Assembly: GCA_050031985.1 (NCBI GenBank) | Contig: JBNAIG010000026.1 | Span: forward strand, 1-64,000 | From: SZUA-368 sp028533045 | Lineage (GTDB): Bacteria; Spirochaetota; Spirochaetia; DSM-2461 | Direction: 5' to 3' | Length of the DNA stretch: 64,000 nt | Shown here: positions 24,302 to 31,791 of the stretch, in pieces | Layout: each line of letters opens with the position of its first letter | Position numbering within the stretch: the stretch's first letter is position 1 | Translations under genes and position numbers: made by a program | The notes under the pieces: generated by a model | What the model saw: the letters and a program-made list of their open reading frames with translations, nothing else | Told to the model about the DNA's origin: nothing | Databases searched by the model: none

Positions 24302-24493
24302 ATGGCAGTCCCTAAATATAAGACTTCTAAAGCAAGGACACGGAGACGTCGGTCTATTAACATGGCCATGACGACACCCAACCTGGTAGCCTGCGGTAAC
24401 TGCGGAAACAAAGTTCTCAGACACCGGGTATGTCCCAAATGTGGTTTTTACAGAGGAAAACAAATCATCGAGCCCCAAGAGATGGCCGATTAA
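24302..24493 (+). CDS. rpmF: Ribosomal protein bL32
   Basis: 63-aa large-subunit protein. Starts AVPKYKTSKARTRRRRSIN and carries the four-cysteine zinc site CGNCGNK...CPKCGFYRG, so this is the zinc-binding (C+) form. It is followed by acpP and rnc, the usual rpmF-fatty acid synthesis linkage. A TTGACA at about 24239 with nearby TATATT probably marks its promoter; GAGGTAAAC is the ribosome site. Confidence 0.95.
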   Translation: MAVPKYKTSKARTRRRRSINMAMTTPNLVACGNCGNKVLRHRVCPKCGFYRGKQIIEPQEMAD

Positions 24494-24511
24494 AAACTAA
24501 GGAGTGCTGGA

Positions 24512-24748
24512 ATGGCAGATCTTTTTGAACAGTTGCAGGAAATCATCGTAGACAAACTTGAAGTGGAAAAGGACAAGGTAACCCCCGAGTCCCGTTTTCG
24601 TGAGGATCTCGGCGCAGATAGCCTTGACACCTACGAACTGCTTTACGCTATCAATTCTGAAATGGGTGTAAGCGTTCCCGACGAAAAGGCAACTGAATTC
24701 GAAAAAGTTCAGGACGCTCTGGACTACATCATCGAACAGAAGGGTTAA
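24512..24748 (+). CDS. acpP: Acyl carrier protein
   Basis: 78 aa, strongly acidic four-helix carrier. The phosphopantetheine attachment motif is GADSLDTYELLYAI with Ser39 as the modified residue. Located between rpmF and rnc, as in many bacteria. AAGGAGTGCTGGA supplies the ribosome site. DTYE replaces the more common DTVE. Confidence 0.95.
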   Translation: MADLFEQLQEIIVDKLEVEKDKVTPESRFREDLGADSLDTYELLYAINSEMGVSVPDEKATEFEKVQDALDYIIEQKG

Positions 24749-24757
24749 TCCACTTAG

Positions 24758-25516
24758 GTGAAACTTTTCGGTTCCAAGAACATTCCCTTTTCTTCACCCC
24801 AGATTAATGCGGTGAGGAAGAGGGAATTAACTGACTTCCAACAGATTGCAGCCCTTAAATTCAAGGATGAAAATCTTCTAAATCTGGCGTTTTGCCACCG
24901 TTCCTATACAAACGAATATCCCAAAGCTATCGACAATAATGAAAAACTCGAATTTCTGGGTGATTCTGTTTTGGGACTTATCGTGGCCGATTATCTCTAC
25001 CACCTTTATCCGGATAGCGCTGAAGGGGATTTGGCTAAAATCAAATCCTATGTGGTAAGTGAATCGTCTCTGGTTAAGGTAGCCAAAAAAATCAAGATTG
25101 ATAACTATATTCTCATTGGAAAAGGGGAAGAGTACTCCGGGGGAAGAAATAAATCCGCCCTCCTGGCCGACTGTACCGAAGCGGTAATAGGGGCCTACTT
25201 CCTGGATTCCGGTTTTAAACAGGTTACCGAATTTGTTTTGGACCAGTTAAAGGATGAGATAGAGAAGGTTAACGATAAAAAGCATTACCGGGACTATAAA
25301 ACGCTTCTGCAGGAACTTATCCAGAAAAAGTATAAGTGCTGCCCCCGATATACGGTCCTTTCCATTGAAGGACCCGACCATAACCGAACCTACCATATGA
25401 ACGTTAAAATTAACGAGCAGACCTTTGGACCCGGAACGGGAACCAATAAGAAAAAGGCCGAGCAGGAAGCGGCCCGTCTGGCCTATGAATATTACGATTC
25501 CAGGTTAGATTCGTAG
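24758..25516 (+). CDS. rnc: Ribonuclease III
   Basis: 252 aa, double-stranded RNA endonuclease for rRNA and mRNA processing. GTG start 10 nt after acpP. The catalytic signature is NEKLEFLGDSVLGLIVADYLY, then ESSLVKVAKKIKIDNYILIGKGEE and LADCTEAVIGAYFLDSGF (second acidic site). The C-terminal dsRNA-binding domain begins at about residue 180 (DYKTLLQELIQKKYKCCPRYTV) with the GTGTNKKKAEQEAARLAYEYY end. It has a 20-residue N-terminal extension. Its 3' end overlaps the convergent CCA-adding enzyme gene by 25 nt. Confidence 0.95.
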   Translation: MKLFGSKNIPFSSPQINAVRKRELTDFQQIAALKFKDENLLNLAFCHRSYTNEYPKAIDNNEKLEFLGDSVLGLIVADYLYHLYPDSAEGDLAKIKSYVVSESSLVKVAKKIKIDNYILIGKGEEYSGGRNKSALLADCTEAVIGAYFLDSGFKQVTEFVLDQLKDEIEKVNDKKHYRDYKTLLQELIQKKYKCCPRYTVLSIEGPDHNRTYHMNVKINEQTFGPGTGTNKKKAEQEAARLAYEYYDSRLDS

Positions 25517-26853
25517 TATTTTACTCCCATTTCCAGTAATTTTTCCTCATAGTTAAGGGTCGGATCGTCCAGAACCGCTTCCAGAAGAAATTCCAGTACC
25601 AGTCCCATCTTACGGGACTTGGGTATTCCGCCCTGTTCATGAAGCTGGGAACCATTAATATGCAAGTCTTTGATGGAGAAGGCATTTTCCTCTTCCAGAA
25701 TATGGCCGATTCTCTCTTTGAGGGCATCGAGTCTTTCATTATTCCGTTCCAGTCTTGCCGTACCCCAGATGTCTCCCTGGCGCATGAGAAAGAGATCCTC
25801 CAGGTTTTCCCGTCCTACCCGGGCAATGAGACGTCTTACGGCGCTGTCGGTCCAGGCCGGCTCGTAGTGGAACATATGAAGGCCAATGAGATGGCCGATT
25901 TTCTTCATTGATTTTACGGGGAAACGGTAACGCTGCATAATGGCGGCGGCCAGTTTCTCCGAGAGTTTTTCATGGTTATGAAAGGTTACTTCTCCCGAGT
26001 CGGAAGTCCCCATAGAGCCCGGTTTACCCGTATCGTGGAGGAGGGCGGCAATACGCACCTCTTTATGGGTGGGGGGGACGCCGTCGCAGGCATAGATGGA
26101 GTGTTCAAATACATCATAATGATGGCTTCCTTTCTGGCCTACTCCAATACAGGCGGCCAATTCGGGAAAAAGAATCTTGAGAAGCCCTGTATCCCTAAAG
26201 AGCTTGAAGCTTAAGGAGGGAGTATCGGTTCCCATGATTTTCATCAGCTCCTCATAAATTCTTTCTTTGGATAAATCGGGGATACGGTAGTGGGTTTTCG
26301 TAATGCCCTTCAGGGTTTCTTCGTCAACCTTAAAGTTTAACTGGGCGGCAAATCGGCAGGCCCTAATCGACCTTAATCCATCTTCATCAAAACGTTCTTC
26401 CGCCTTGCCAATAGCTCGAATAATACCTGCTTCCAAGTCTTTAAGGCCCTTATTGGGATCAAAAAGTTCTCTGTTAATCAGGTCCCAGGCGATGGAGTTG
26501 ATAGTAAAGTCCCGTCGTTTGAGGTCTTCCCGTATACTGGGGCTAAAGGATATTTGATCCGGACGTCGTCCGTCGGTGTATTTGCCGTCTACCCGGTAGG
26601 TGGTGGTTTCCACGTGGTAGTCTTTGTAGATAACTGTAACTGTACCGTGTTTGATTCCGGTGGGGATAACATGTTTGAAGAGGCCCATAACCTGTTTGGG
26701 CAGGGCGTTGGTGGTAATGTCCCAGTCCTTGGCATCGCGGCCTAAGAGCTGGTCTCTCACGGCGCCTCCCACAAGAAAACATTCGTAGCCTCCCTGGCGG
26801 AATCGCTCGGCTATCTCGTAGATCTCTTTAGGTACCGTTACTTTGTGCTTCAT
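25492..26853 (-). CDS. CCA tRNA nucleotidyltransferase / poly(A) polymerase family with HD domain
   Basis: 453 aa class II nucleotidyltransferase. The head domain is VGGAVRDQLLGRDAKDWDITTNALP with the G-G-x-x-R and D-x-D motifs, then RRDFTINSIAWD and EDGLRSIRACRFAAQLNF. A C-terminal HD domain is present (IAALLHDTGKPGSM and HNHEKLSEKLAAAIM), giving the 2'-phosphatase/phosphodiesterase-bearing architecture. Both tRNA genes in this window lack encoded CCA, so the CCA-adding role is needed in this organism; whether this copy does that or polyadenylates RNA is not decidable. Its start lies 10 nt after the flaB terminator. Confidence 0.9.
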   Translation of the reverse strand: MKHKVTVPKEIYEIAERFRQGGYECFLVGGAVRDQLLGRDAKDWDITTNALPKQVMGLFKHVIPTGIKHGTVTVIYKDYHVETTTYRVDGKYTDGRRPDQISFSPSIREDLKRRDFTINSIAWDLINRELFDPNKGLKDLEAGIIRAIGKAEERFDEDGLRSIRACRFAAQLNFKVDEETLKGITKTHYRIPDLSKERIYEELMKIMGTDTPSLSFKLFRDTGLLKILFPELAACIGVGQKGSHHYDVFEHSIYACDGVPPTHKEVRIAALLHDTGKPGSMGTSDSGEVTFHNHEKLSEKLAAAIMQRYRFPVKSMKKIGHLIGLHMFHYEPAWTDSAVRRLIARVGRENLEDLFLMRQGDIWGTARLERNNERLDALKERIGHILEEENAFSIKDLHINGSQLHEQGGIPKSRKMGLVLEFLLEAVLDDPTLNYEEKLLEMGVKYYESNLES

Positions 26854-26862
26854 TTATTACCT

Positions 26863-26890
26863 CAAAAAAAACCGGCCCGAAGGCCGGCTT
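26863..26890 (-). terminator. flaB terminator
   Basis: AGCCGGCC-TTCG-GGCCGGT stem closed by a stable UUCG tetraloop, followed on the minus strand by eight T residues. Confidence 0.92.
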
Positions 26891-26980
26891 GTCATTACGG
26901 GAATAATAACGAAAACAGTAGGGAAAAAGCAATAAGCCAGTTCCCCCGAATCGGGAAATTCAGGGAAACGTCCTATGCTA

Positions 26981-27841
26981 CTACTGGAGCAGGGAAAGAA
27001 CCTGCTGTCCTCTCTGGTTAGCCTGAGCCAACATAGCGTTAGAGCTCTGGCTAAGGATGTTCTGCTTAGCGTATTCAATACTTTCCTGAGCCATGTCGGC
27101 GTCACGGATCTGTGATTCGGAAGCCTGGAGGTTTTCAGCAGCAATATCGATACCCTTAACGGCCATTTCCAGTCTGTTCTGGTAGGCACCCAGGTCGGCT
27201 CTCTGCTTGTTAACTCTCTTAAGAGCCGCATCTAGAACACCAATGTTTCTGTTGGACTGTTCGGGAGTGGAAAGGGACATGATATTTCCTGTTCCTACCT
27301 GTCGGATTCCCAAGGCGTTGGAAGTCATGGTTCCGATGAAAACCTGCTCTCTCTGGTCCATATTGGCACCGATGTGGAGCCACATGGAAGACGTTACGGA
27401 GTTAAGGCCGGTGTCTTTGGCAAATCGACCTGTAAGCATGTTCATACCGTTGAACTGGGCGTGGGAGGCGATTCTGTCAACTTCATCAACCAGCTGGGAA
27501 ACTTCTACCTGAATCTGCATGCGGTCTTCGTTGGAGTAGATACCGTTGGAAGACTGTACTGCGAGTTCTCGTATTCTCAGAAGAGCGTCGGAGGTTTCCT
27601 GGAGGTAACCTTCGGAAGTCTGGATAAAGCTGATACCGTCACTTGCATTTCGGGAAGCCTGATTCAAACCCTGGATCTGGGCTCTCATCTTTTCGGAGAT
27701 AGCAAGACCGGCAGCGTCGTCTCCGGCCCGGTTGATTCTCAAACCGGAAGAAAGCTTTTCCATACTCTTGGTTGTACCCAGAGTGTTTACACCGTTTTGT
27801 CTGTCTGCGTAGAGTGCTGACATGTTGTGATTAATAATCAT
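26981..27841 (-). CDS. flaB: Flagellin FlaB (periplasmic flagellum core)
   Basis: 286 aa, the usual length of spirochaetal FlaB core flagellins. N-terminal D0/D1 MIINHNMSALYADRQNGVN...SSGLRINRAGDDAAGLAISEKMRAQI and C-terminal QASESQIRDADMAQESIEYAKQNIL...MLAQANQRGQQVLSLLQ are canonical, and there is almost no variable domain, as expected for flagella within the periplasm. Made from a sigma-28-like promoter; translation start lies in a stem-loop that presents the ribosome site in its loop. Followed by a strong terminator. Confidence 0.96.
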   Translation of the reverse strand: MIINHNMSALYADRQNGVNTLGTTKSMEKLSSGLRINRAGDDAAGLAISEKMRAQIQGLNQASRNASDGISFIQTSEGYLQETSDALLRIRELAVQSSNGIYSNEDRMQIQVEVSQLVDEVDRIASHAQFNGMNMLTGRFAKDTGLNSVTSSMWLHIGANMDQREQVFIGTMTSNALGIRQVGTGNIMSLSTPEQSNRNIGVLDAALKRVNKQRADLGAYQNRLEMAVKGIDIAAENLQASESQIRDADMAQESIEYAKQNILSQSSNAMLAQANQRGQQVLSLLQ

Positions 27842-27844
27842 AAT

Positions 27845-27862
27845 TAGATCCTCCTTGATCTA
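27845..27862 (-). promoter_or_regulatory. flaB leader stem-loop 1: SD in hexaloop (CsrA-like site)
   Basis: On the minus strand TAGATC-AAGGAG-GATCTA forms a 6-bp stem with the Shine-Dalgarno core AAGGAG in a six-base loop, 8 nt before the ATG. A GGA exposed in a hairpin loop is the hallmark of a CsrA/RsmA binding site. Binding here would directly block ribosome entry. Confidence 0.6.
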
Positions 27863-27875
27863 GTCGAATATTGTT

Positions 27876-27895
27876 GGCGATCGTCCTTGATCACC
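27876..27895 (-). promoter_or_regulatory. flaB leader stem-loop 2 (second CsrA-like site)
   Basis: On the minus strand GGTGATC-AAGGAC-GATCGCC forms a 7-bp stem (one G-T pair) with loop AAGGAC, 13 nt upstream of stem-loop 1. The same loop core (AAGGA) and the same closing ATC/GAT context occur in both. Paired sites at this spacing would allow a CsrA dimer to bridge them. Confidence 0.6.
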
Positions 27896-27922
27896 GGGGT
27901 TCATCCTGAATCCCTATCATCA

Positions 27923-27949
27923 TTTTCGGATTTTAAATTAGGGCCTTTA
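27923..27949 (-). promoter_or_regulatory. Sigma-28-like flagellar promoter of flaB
   Basis: On the minus strand TAAA, exactly 15 nt, TCCGAAAA. This compares with the FliA consensus TAAA-N15-GCCGATAA and matches six of eight -10 positions. It predicts a leader of about 75 nt containing both stem-loops. Confidence 0.65.
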
Positions 27950-27980
27950 GCTTTTTTGTAAATTATTTTATAAATAAATT

Positions 27981-28616
27981 ATGGGAAACAGGACAGCTTT
28001 GGTTATTACCGGGGGAAAAGCCCCGCCCCAATCCATCATAGAACCTCTTTTAAGGGAGTGCGACTTTCTAGTTGCTGCCGATTCAGGACTGGAACAGTCT
28101 CTTCTTTATGGCAGAAGGCCTGATCTTGTGGTGGGTGATATGGATTCCCTGTCCAACCGGGCGCTTCTGGATACTTTTGCTCCGGAGCAGGTGAAGATTT
28201 ATCCCACAGATAAAGATTATACCGATACCGAACTGGCTCTGGATGAAATTGCCGGTTATGACAAGAAGATTCTTATTGGCGGTGGAGAGGGGAGGCTGGA
28301 CCATACCCTTGCTCTTTTGGCTCTGTTTGAATCGGACAGGCGCCCCGATTTCTGGTTTTCCCGACGGGAGGAGATCTTTTTACTGGACCGCTGCCTTGAA
28401 CTTGAAGGAAAGCCGGGGGAGCTGATTTCCTTTTATCCTTTGGGGAATCGGGATGTGTTTTTTAAGTCGGAAGGGCTTGTCTGGCCCCTGGAGCCCGTTA
28501 GGTGGGACAGGGGTGAGTTAAGTCTGAGTAACCGCTTCCGGCAAAATAAAGTCAGTCTTGAAAGAGTTAGGGGATCGTTGTTGGTTATTCGGTCTTTCCC
28601 AGATCTTCCGGCATAA
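27981..28616 (+). CDS. thiN: Thiamine pyrophosphokinase
   Basis: Converts thiamine and ATP to thiamine diphosphate. 211 aa, normal. Motifs are VITGGKAPP, VAADSGLEQSLLYGRRPDLVVGDMDSLS, the catalytic segment IYPTDKDYTDTELALDE and GGGEGRLDHTLALLAL. Strong AT-rich promoter region (TATAAA six bases before the ATG) with no ribosome site, so it may also be leaderless. Its end overlaps the convergent SPFH-like gene by 32 nt. Confidence 0.9.
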   Translation: MGNRTALVITGGKAPPQSIIEPLLRECDFLVAADSGLEQSLLYGRRPDLVVGDMDSLSNRALLDTFAPEQVKIYPTDKDYTDTELALDEIAGYDKKILIGGGEGRLDHTLALLALFESDRRPDFWFSRREEIFLLDRCLELEGKPGELISFYPLGNRDVFFKSEGLVWPLEPVRWDRGELSLSNRFRQNKVSLERVRGSLLVIRSFPDLPA

Positions 28617-29595
28617 GTTCATTGGAAGTGAACCGGCCAAAATCGTTATCCTCGTCCAGAGCAAAAAAGTCGATGAGAACGGGATAGTCGGTCAAAACCT
28701 TTCCATACTCCTCCAGAACCTTCATTTTCTCCTCGTTGACAGCTGTTTGGGGAGCCACATGGCTAATCATATCTTCCAGGGCGTTGTTCCGGGCGTCCAG
28801 GTAAGCGAAGTAGAGGCTTCGGGCCTTTTCGTAGAAGACTGTGTCGGGAAGGGTTAAAACGTCCGGCGCGAGGGATGTGACTTCCAGGTAGGGATGTTTT
28901 TCATTCAGACTGAGTCGGGCCTTTTCCAGTTCTCCCTGAACATCATCCAGGGGGGAGAGGTTTTTGAGGCTGCCGTAGAGCTCTCCTTCCATCAGCTGAA
29001 GCTCGCGGGTAAAGAAATCTTCCAGATCTTCCTGAAAAATACCTTCCTTTGAAGCCAGTTGGGGAATCATCTCTTCCTTGAGTTTATAGGTTATGGTAAA
29101 GCGGATATCCCAGTTAAAACGGTCCGAACCGCCCTCTTCCAGGAAGGCCAGGTAGGTTTCTCCGGAAGGGAGGCTTCCTGAGGAGGAGAGGGTGGCCGTT
29201 TTTATGTCCAGGGGGTAAACGTGCATGGTGAGGTTGGTAGGAAGGAGTTTTTCCCAGCGCCAGTGGAGACCGTCATGAACGGTGAGGGTGTCGTCGAATC
29301 CGCCGCCTCGCTTGCCGTCGGCAAAGGTAAATTTCGTGTGTACCAGTCCGCCGTAACCTTCGGGGATATCATACTGGACCCAGCCGGTGTAGGCTACATA
29401 GCCGGAAAAACCGATGATGATAAGAAAGGCCGTCCATCTTCTGAAACGACGGATTTTCTTGCTGACCTTTTCCTTGATATTCTTTTTAGGTTTAGGGGTT
29501 TTGGGTTTATTGGGGGTTCGAGGCTTTTTGGGCGCCTTGGTTTTTCTGCTTCTTTTAGGTTTCTTTTTTTCTTCCTGTTCTATTTGGGTACTCAC
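28585..29595 (-). CDS. Single-pass membrane protein with SPFH/band 7-like region
   Basis: 336 aa. Residues 10-50 are a Lys/Pro repeat stretch (KKPKRSRKTKAPKKPRTPNK and similar), giving a strongly basic cytoplasmic tail. A single membrane helix follows (AFLIIIGFSGYVAYTGW), then a domain beginning IPEGYGGLVHTKF and DGLHWRWEKLLPTNLTMHVYPLDIK, which resembles the start of SPFH/stomatin-type domains (x-P-x-G-x-x-G-x-V). The rest is helical. Family membership is tentative. It is translationally coupled to the HAD gene (4-nt overlap). Confidence 0.6.
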   Translation of the reverse strand: MSTQIEQEEKKKPKRSRKTKAPKKPRTPNKPKTPKPKKNIKEKVSKKIRRFRRWTAFLIIIGFSGYVAYTGWVQYDIPEGYGGLVHTKFTFADGKRGGGFDDTLTVHDGLHWRWEKLLPTNLTMHVYPLDIKTATLSSSGSLPSGETYLAFLEEGGSDRFNWDIRFTITYKLKEEMIPQLASKEGIFQEDLEDFFTRELQLMEGELYGSLKNLSPLDDVQGELEKARLSLNEKHPYLEVTSLAPDVLTLPDTVFYEKARSLYFAYLDARNNALEDMISHVAPQTAVNEEKMKVLEEYGKVLTDYPVLIDFFALDEDNDFGRFTSNELMPEDLGKTE

Positions 29596-30524
29596 AATAG
29601 CTCCTTTAGTTGGGCCAGATCGGTAATGATAAGGTCCGGTTCGATGGGGTCGCAGCGCTCATCACCTTCTCGGAGGCGGAGGGAGCGCTTATCTCCGGCA
29701 AAAAGGGCTGTTTTGCAGCCCCAGAGCCGTGCGGTATAGACGTCGTTAAGCATGTCGTTTCCAACATAGAGGATTTCTTCCGGATTTATTCCCTCTGATT
29801 GAAGTTTCTCCAGGGGGGCTTTGAAGATATCCGGCGAGGGTTTACCCCTAAGGATGCGGTAGGACCAGGAACAGAGTGGCAATTCAAAACCTAACTCTTC
29901 CAGTGTGCTTCCGGAGAGTTCCTCCAGGGTAAGGGGGGTGTAAAACTGGGCGTTTGATACGATTCCCAGACGGTAATCTTTCTCTTTGAGAGCGGGTATG
30001 AGGGAAAAAGCGCCAGGCATTTCCCAAACGGGGTTTGAGATAATTTCGTGGTAGGTGGCCAGATGTATAAGGGAGCGCAAGGAGTAGTCCTCCGAGATAA
30101 AGCGCTCCTCCTTAAATCGGTTTAACAGCCTGTCCCAGATTGTTATGATGTCCACTTCCGGGAAATCTGCCCCTTTTGCTTTTAAATCGCTATGAAAGGC
30201 GGTGATGATCTCCTTCATGGGGCCGGCCAGATCCTGGTCGCGGTATTCCTGGGGGAGGCGGGAGAATTCGGTCTCCTTAAGACAGGGACCCAGGGAAAAA
30301 TTGTTCTCCTTCTCCCGGGCAATGCTAATATCTCCCGTTCCGGAGATAAGCAAGGTGCCGTAAATATCAAAAAGAACGGCTTTGATGGAGAATCCTTTTT
30401 CCAGCCGGGGAGAGAGGCCGGTGGGGATGGGGGCGAGATGAACTGCTTCTTCTCCCATAACACGGGCCGCCAAACGGCACTCTTCATCGCCTAGATCGTT
30501 CCAGGTATATTCGGGTCTGCTCAT
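29592..30524 (-). CDS. HAD-superfamily hydrolase
   Basis: 310 aa. After about 45 unusual N-terminal residues, motif I is VLFDIYGTLLISGTGD (DxYGT rather than DxDGT), motif II is LGIVSNAQFYT, the lysine of motif III is in LRGKPSPDIF, and motif IV is EEILYVGNDMLNDVYTARLWGCKTALF. The second Asp of motif I is replaced by Tyr, which is seen in haloacid dehalogenase-type members and argues against an ordinary phosphatase mechanism. Substrate unknown. Promoter directly abuts the start codon. Confidence 0.8.
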   Translation of the reverse strand: MSRPEYTWNDLGDEECRLAARVMGEEAVHLAPIPTGLSPRLEKGFSIKAVLFDIYGTLLISGTGDISIAREKENNFSLGPCLKETEFSRLPQEYRDQDLAGPMKEIITAFHSDLKAKGADFPEVDIITIWDRLLNRFKEERFISEDYSLRSLIHLATYHEIISNPVWEMPGAFSLIPALKEKDYRLGIVSNAQFYTPLTLEELSGSTLEELGFELPLCSWSYRILRGKPSPDIFKAPLEKLQSEGINPEEILYVGNDMLNDVYTARLWGCKTALFAGDKRSLRLREGDERCDPIEPDLIITDLAQLKELL

Positions 30525-30530
30525 GTATTC

Positions 30531-30559
30531 ATTGTATTTTTTTTCTTACCCAAGATCAA
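30531..30559 (-). promoter_or_regulatory. Promoter abutting the HAD hydrolase start
   Basis: TTGATC, 17 nt, TACAAT, 6 nt to the ATG at 30524. No ribosome binding site. It is predicted to give a leaderless message covering the HAD and SPFH-like genes. Confidence 0.55.
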
Positions 30560-30637
30560 GGGAAAGTCGATTTCCTTAAAGAAAGACCGCCCTATTGACA
30601 GAGTTATTACTTTTTATTAGTATAATCGCTCGTATAA

Positions 30638-30711
30638 GGGCCTATAGCTCAGTTGGTTAGAGCGCTTGACTCATAATCAAGATGTCCCAGGTTCAAGTCC
30701 TTGTGGGCCCA
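30638..30711 (+). tRNA. tRNA with CAU anticodon, probable tRNA-Ile2
   Basis: 74-nt cloverleaf: acceptor GGGCCTA/TGGGCCC, D arm GCTC/GAGC, anticodon stem CTTGA/TCAAG with loop CTCATAA, variable loop ATGTC, T arm CCAGG/CCTTG with one mismatch, discriminator A. CCA is not encoded. C4-G69 and C5-G68 pairs are those found in lysidine-modified tRNA-Ile(CAU); elongator tRNA-Met is the alternative. The initiator tRNA is separate at 59.7 kb. Confidence 0.88.
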
Positions 30712-30721
30712 AAGTACATTT

Positions 30722-30755
30722 AAGACAATCACGAAAGTGGTTGTCTTTTTTTTTG
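30722..30755 (+). terminator. tRNA terminator
   Basis: AAGACAATCAC-GAAA-GTGGTTGTCTT (one G-T pair) followed by T8-9. Confidence 0.88.
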
Positions 30756-30797
30756 CTTCAATTTCCCGCAAGGACTTGAACCGAGACGACGGCGCGA

Positions 30798-30832
30798 ATA
30801 CCTGGAGCGCAAACCGGCAGGGAGGCCGGTTT
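30798..30832. repeat. GC-rich palindromic repeat, copy 1
   Basis: About 35 bp beginning ATACCTGGAGCG and including AAACCGGC-AGGGAG-GCCGGTTT, a stem-loop. A near copy lies at 35073-35107, downstream of the lipoprotein gene. It is non-coding; spurious ORFs through it are products of GC richness. Confidence 0.75.
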
Positions 30833-30884
30833 AGGAGCCGAGGAGGGCCCGGCGGGAGGAGGCAGGACGCCGACGAGTAGAGGG

Positions 30885-30917
30885 AAGTCCTTGTGGGCCC
30901 ACTAAGCACTCCATTTT
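30885..30917 (+). repeat. tRNA 3'-end repeat, copy 2 (att-like)
   Basis: AAGTCCTTGTGGGCCCA duplicates the last 17 bases of the tRNA (30695-30711), 190 bp downstream, and continues into CTAAGCACTCCATTTT. The full 33 bp recurs at 33771-33803. Its right part overlaps a terminator stem (AGCACTCC...GGGGTGCT-T7, 30905-30932). Confidence 0.9.
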
Positions 30918-30932
30918 TGGGGTGCTTTTTTT
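30905..30932 (+). terminator. Second terminator behind the tRNA
   Basis: AGCACTCC-ATTTTT-GGGGTGCT followed by T6. It lies directly after the second copy of the tRNA end, where a native tRNA terminator would lie if the 190 bp upstream were an insertion. Confidence 0.75.
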
Positions 30933-31410
30933 ATGTCTATGCGCTTATAATACAAGGGTTTAGGGGGATTAGCAGGGGACGGGTTTTTTCCTGTTTGGGG
31001 TACTGACGCCAGTATTCACGCCTTTTGGAATGTGATTGCTTTTATTCTGGCGTCACTGGCAGTCTGATCTGAGGCTGTTATTGAGCATAATTTCCACATT
31101 CAACATCAATCAGAATCGCAGCTCATAAGAGCGATTATGAGTTACGTGAATGCGGCAATTATGTTATATAGAGATCTTCTGTGAATTGATAAGGGATCAG
31201 AAAAGTATCAAAAAAAATTGATTGATAAGATTTGGTGGTAGAAATATTAGGATGGCTTATGTGGTAAGGTTTCCATATATGGTTTCTTACTTCGTATTAT
31301 GAGGGCGTCGATAGTAGCGTCAGTTCTATATGAATTGTGCTCATCCAAGTCATTAATTGGGATTACATTACATTCCTACTTGACAAAAACCTCTCAGAAG
31401 ATGTATTTAA

Positions 31411-31420
31411 ATGCTATAAT
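31411..31420 (+). promoter_or_regulatory. Extended -10 promoter of the 67-aa/RimK/MscS operon
   Basis: ATGCTATAAT contains a perfect TATAAT with the TG-N extension. No good -35 is at 17 nt, although a TTGACA lies further upstream at about 31380. Predicted leader about 160 nt. Confidence 0.5.
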
Positions 31421-31481
31421 TTAGCAGACAACGGACCCGAAATGCTAACAATGTCTGCTTATATCTTTTTGGTTGAAGAGA

Positions 31482-31497
31482 GATCCCACGTGGGATC
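31482..31497. promoter_or_regulatory. Perfect 16-bp palindrome in the operon leader
   Basis: GATCCCACGTGGGATC. It lies about 65 bp downstream of the promoter and 90 bp before the first gene. It could be a repressor operator, a methylase/restriction recognition relic or an RNA hairpin. Confidence 0.6.
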
Positions 31498-31587
31498 GAT
31501 TGAGAAGGTGTAAGTTGATTGTGTTAAGCAGCATAGGTGTCTTTTACCCAGGATACTACCCTTCTTTGCTGCTAAAGGAGTTAGTAT

Positions 31588-31791
31588 ATGTCCGACAAAT
31601 TATGGTTCGTTACCAATGGTGTCAGTCCCACCGCCGTTTTCATTGAAAAAGCCCGTGCAGAAGAAGAACTGAATCGGTTTACCGATGATCCCGACTTTGA
31701 ATACTATAGTTGCTATTCCCTCAGAATTGCTGAATTAGATGATTATCCCGAGGAATATGACTTGGCCTTGGAAAGAGGGGTTATAGACTGA
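31588..31791 (+). CDS. Small acidic hypothetical protein (67 aa)
   Basis: 67 aa, net acidic, preceded by AAAGGAG at good spacing. It starts MSDKLWFVTNGVSPTAVF, has a short helix (KARAEEELNRF) and ends in an acidic, Tyr-rich tail (AELDDYPEEYDLALERGVID). No signal or membrane segment. Its TGA overlaps the ATG of the RimK-like ligase. The coupling raises the possibility that it is substrate or regulator of that ligase, which is inference only. No family recognised. Confidence 0.75.
   Translation: MSDKLWFVTNGVSPTAVFIEKARAEEELNRFTDDPDFEYYSCYSLRIAELDDYPEEYDLALERGVID

Larger units (their letters stand above)
30933..31587. other. 655-bp gene-free leader region of the tRNA-linked island
   Basis: AT-rich DNA without a supported gene. 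It holds one copy of a 27-bp repeat (31002-31028, recurring at 33809-33835 with one mismatch), an extended -10 promoter near 31411 and a perfect 16-bp palindrome at 31482-31497. No integrase, recombinase or RNA gene was recognised. Confidence 0.6.

Noticed and set aside
30649..30909. 86-codon minus-strand frame across the tRNA and GC-rich repeat
   Set aside because: It overlaps the tRNA on the opposite strand and encodes low-complexity Pro/Arg-rich sequence; this is a common false call at tRNA genes.
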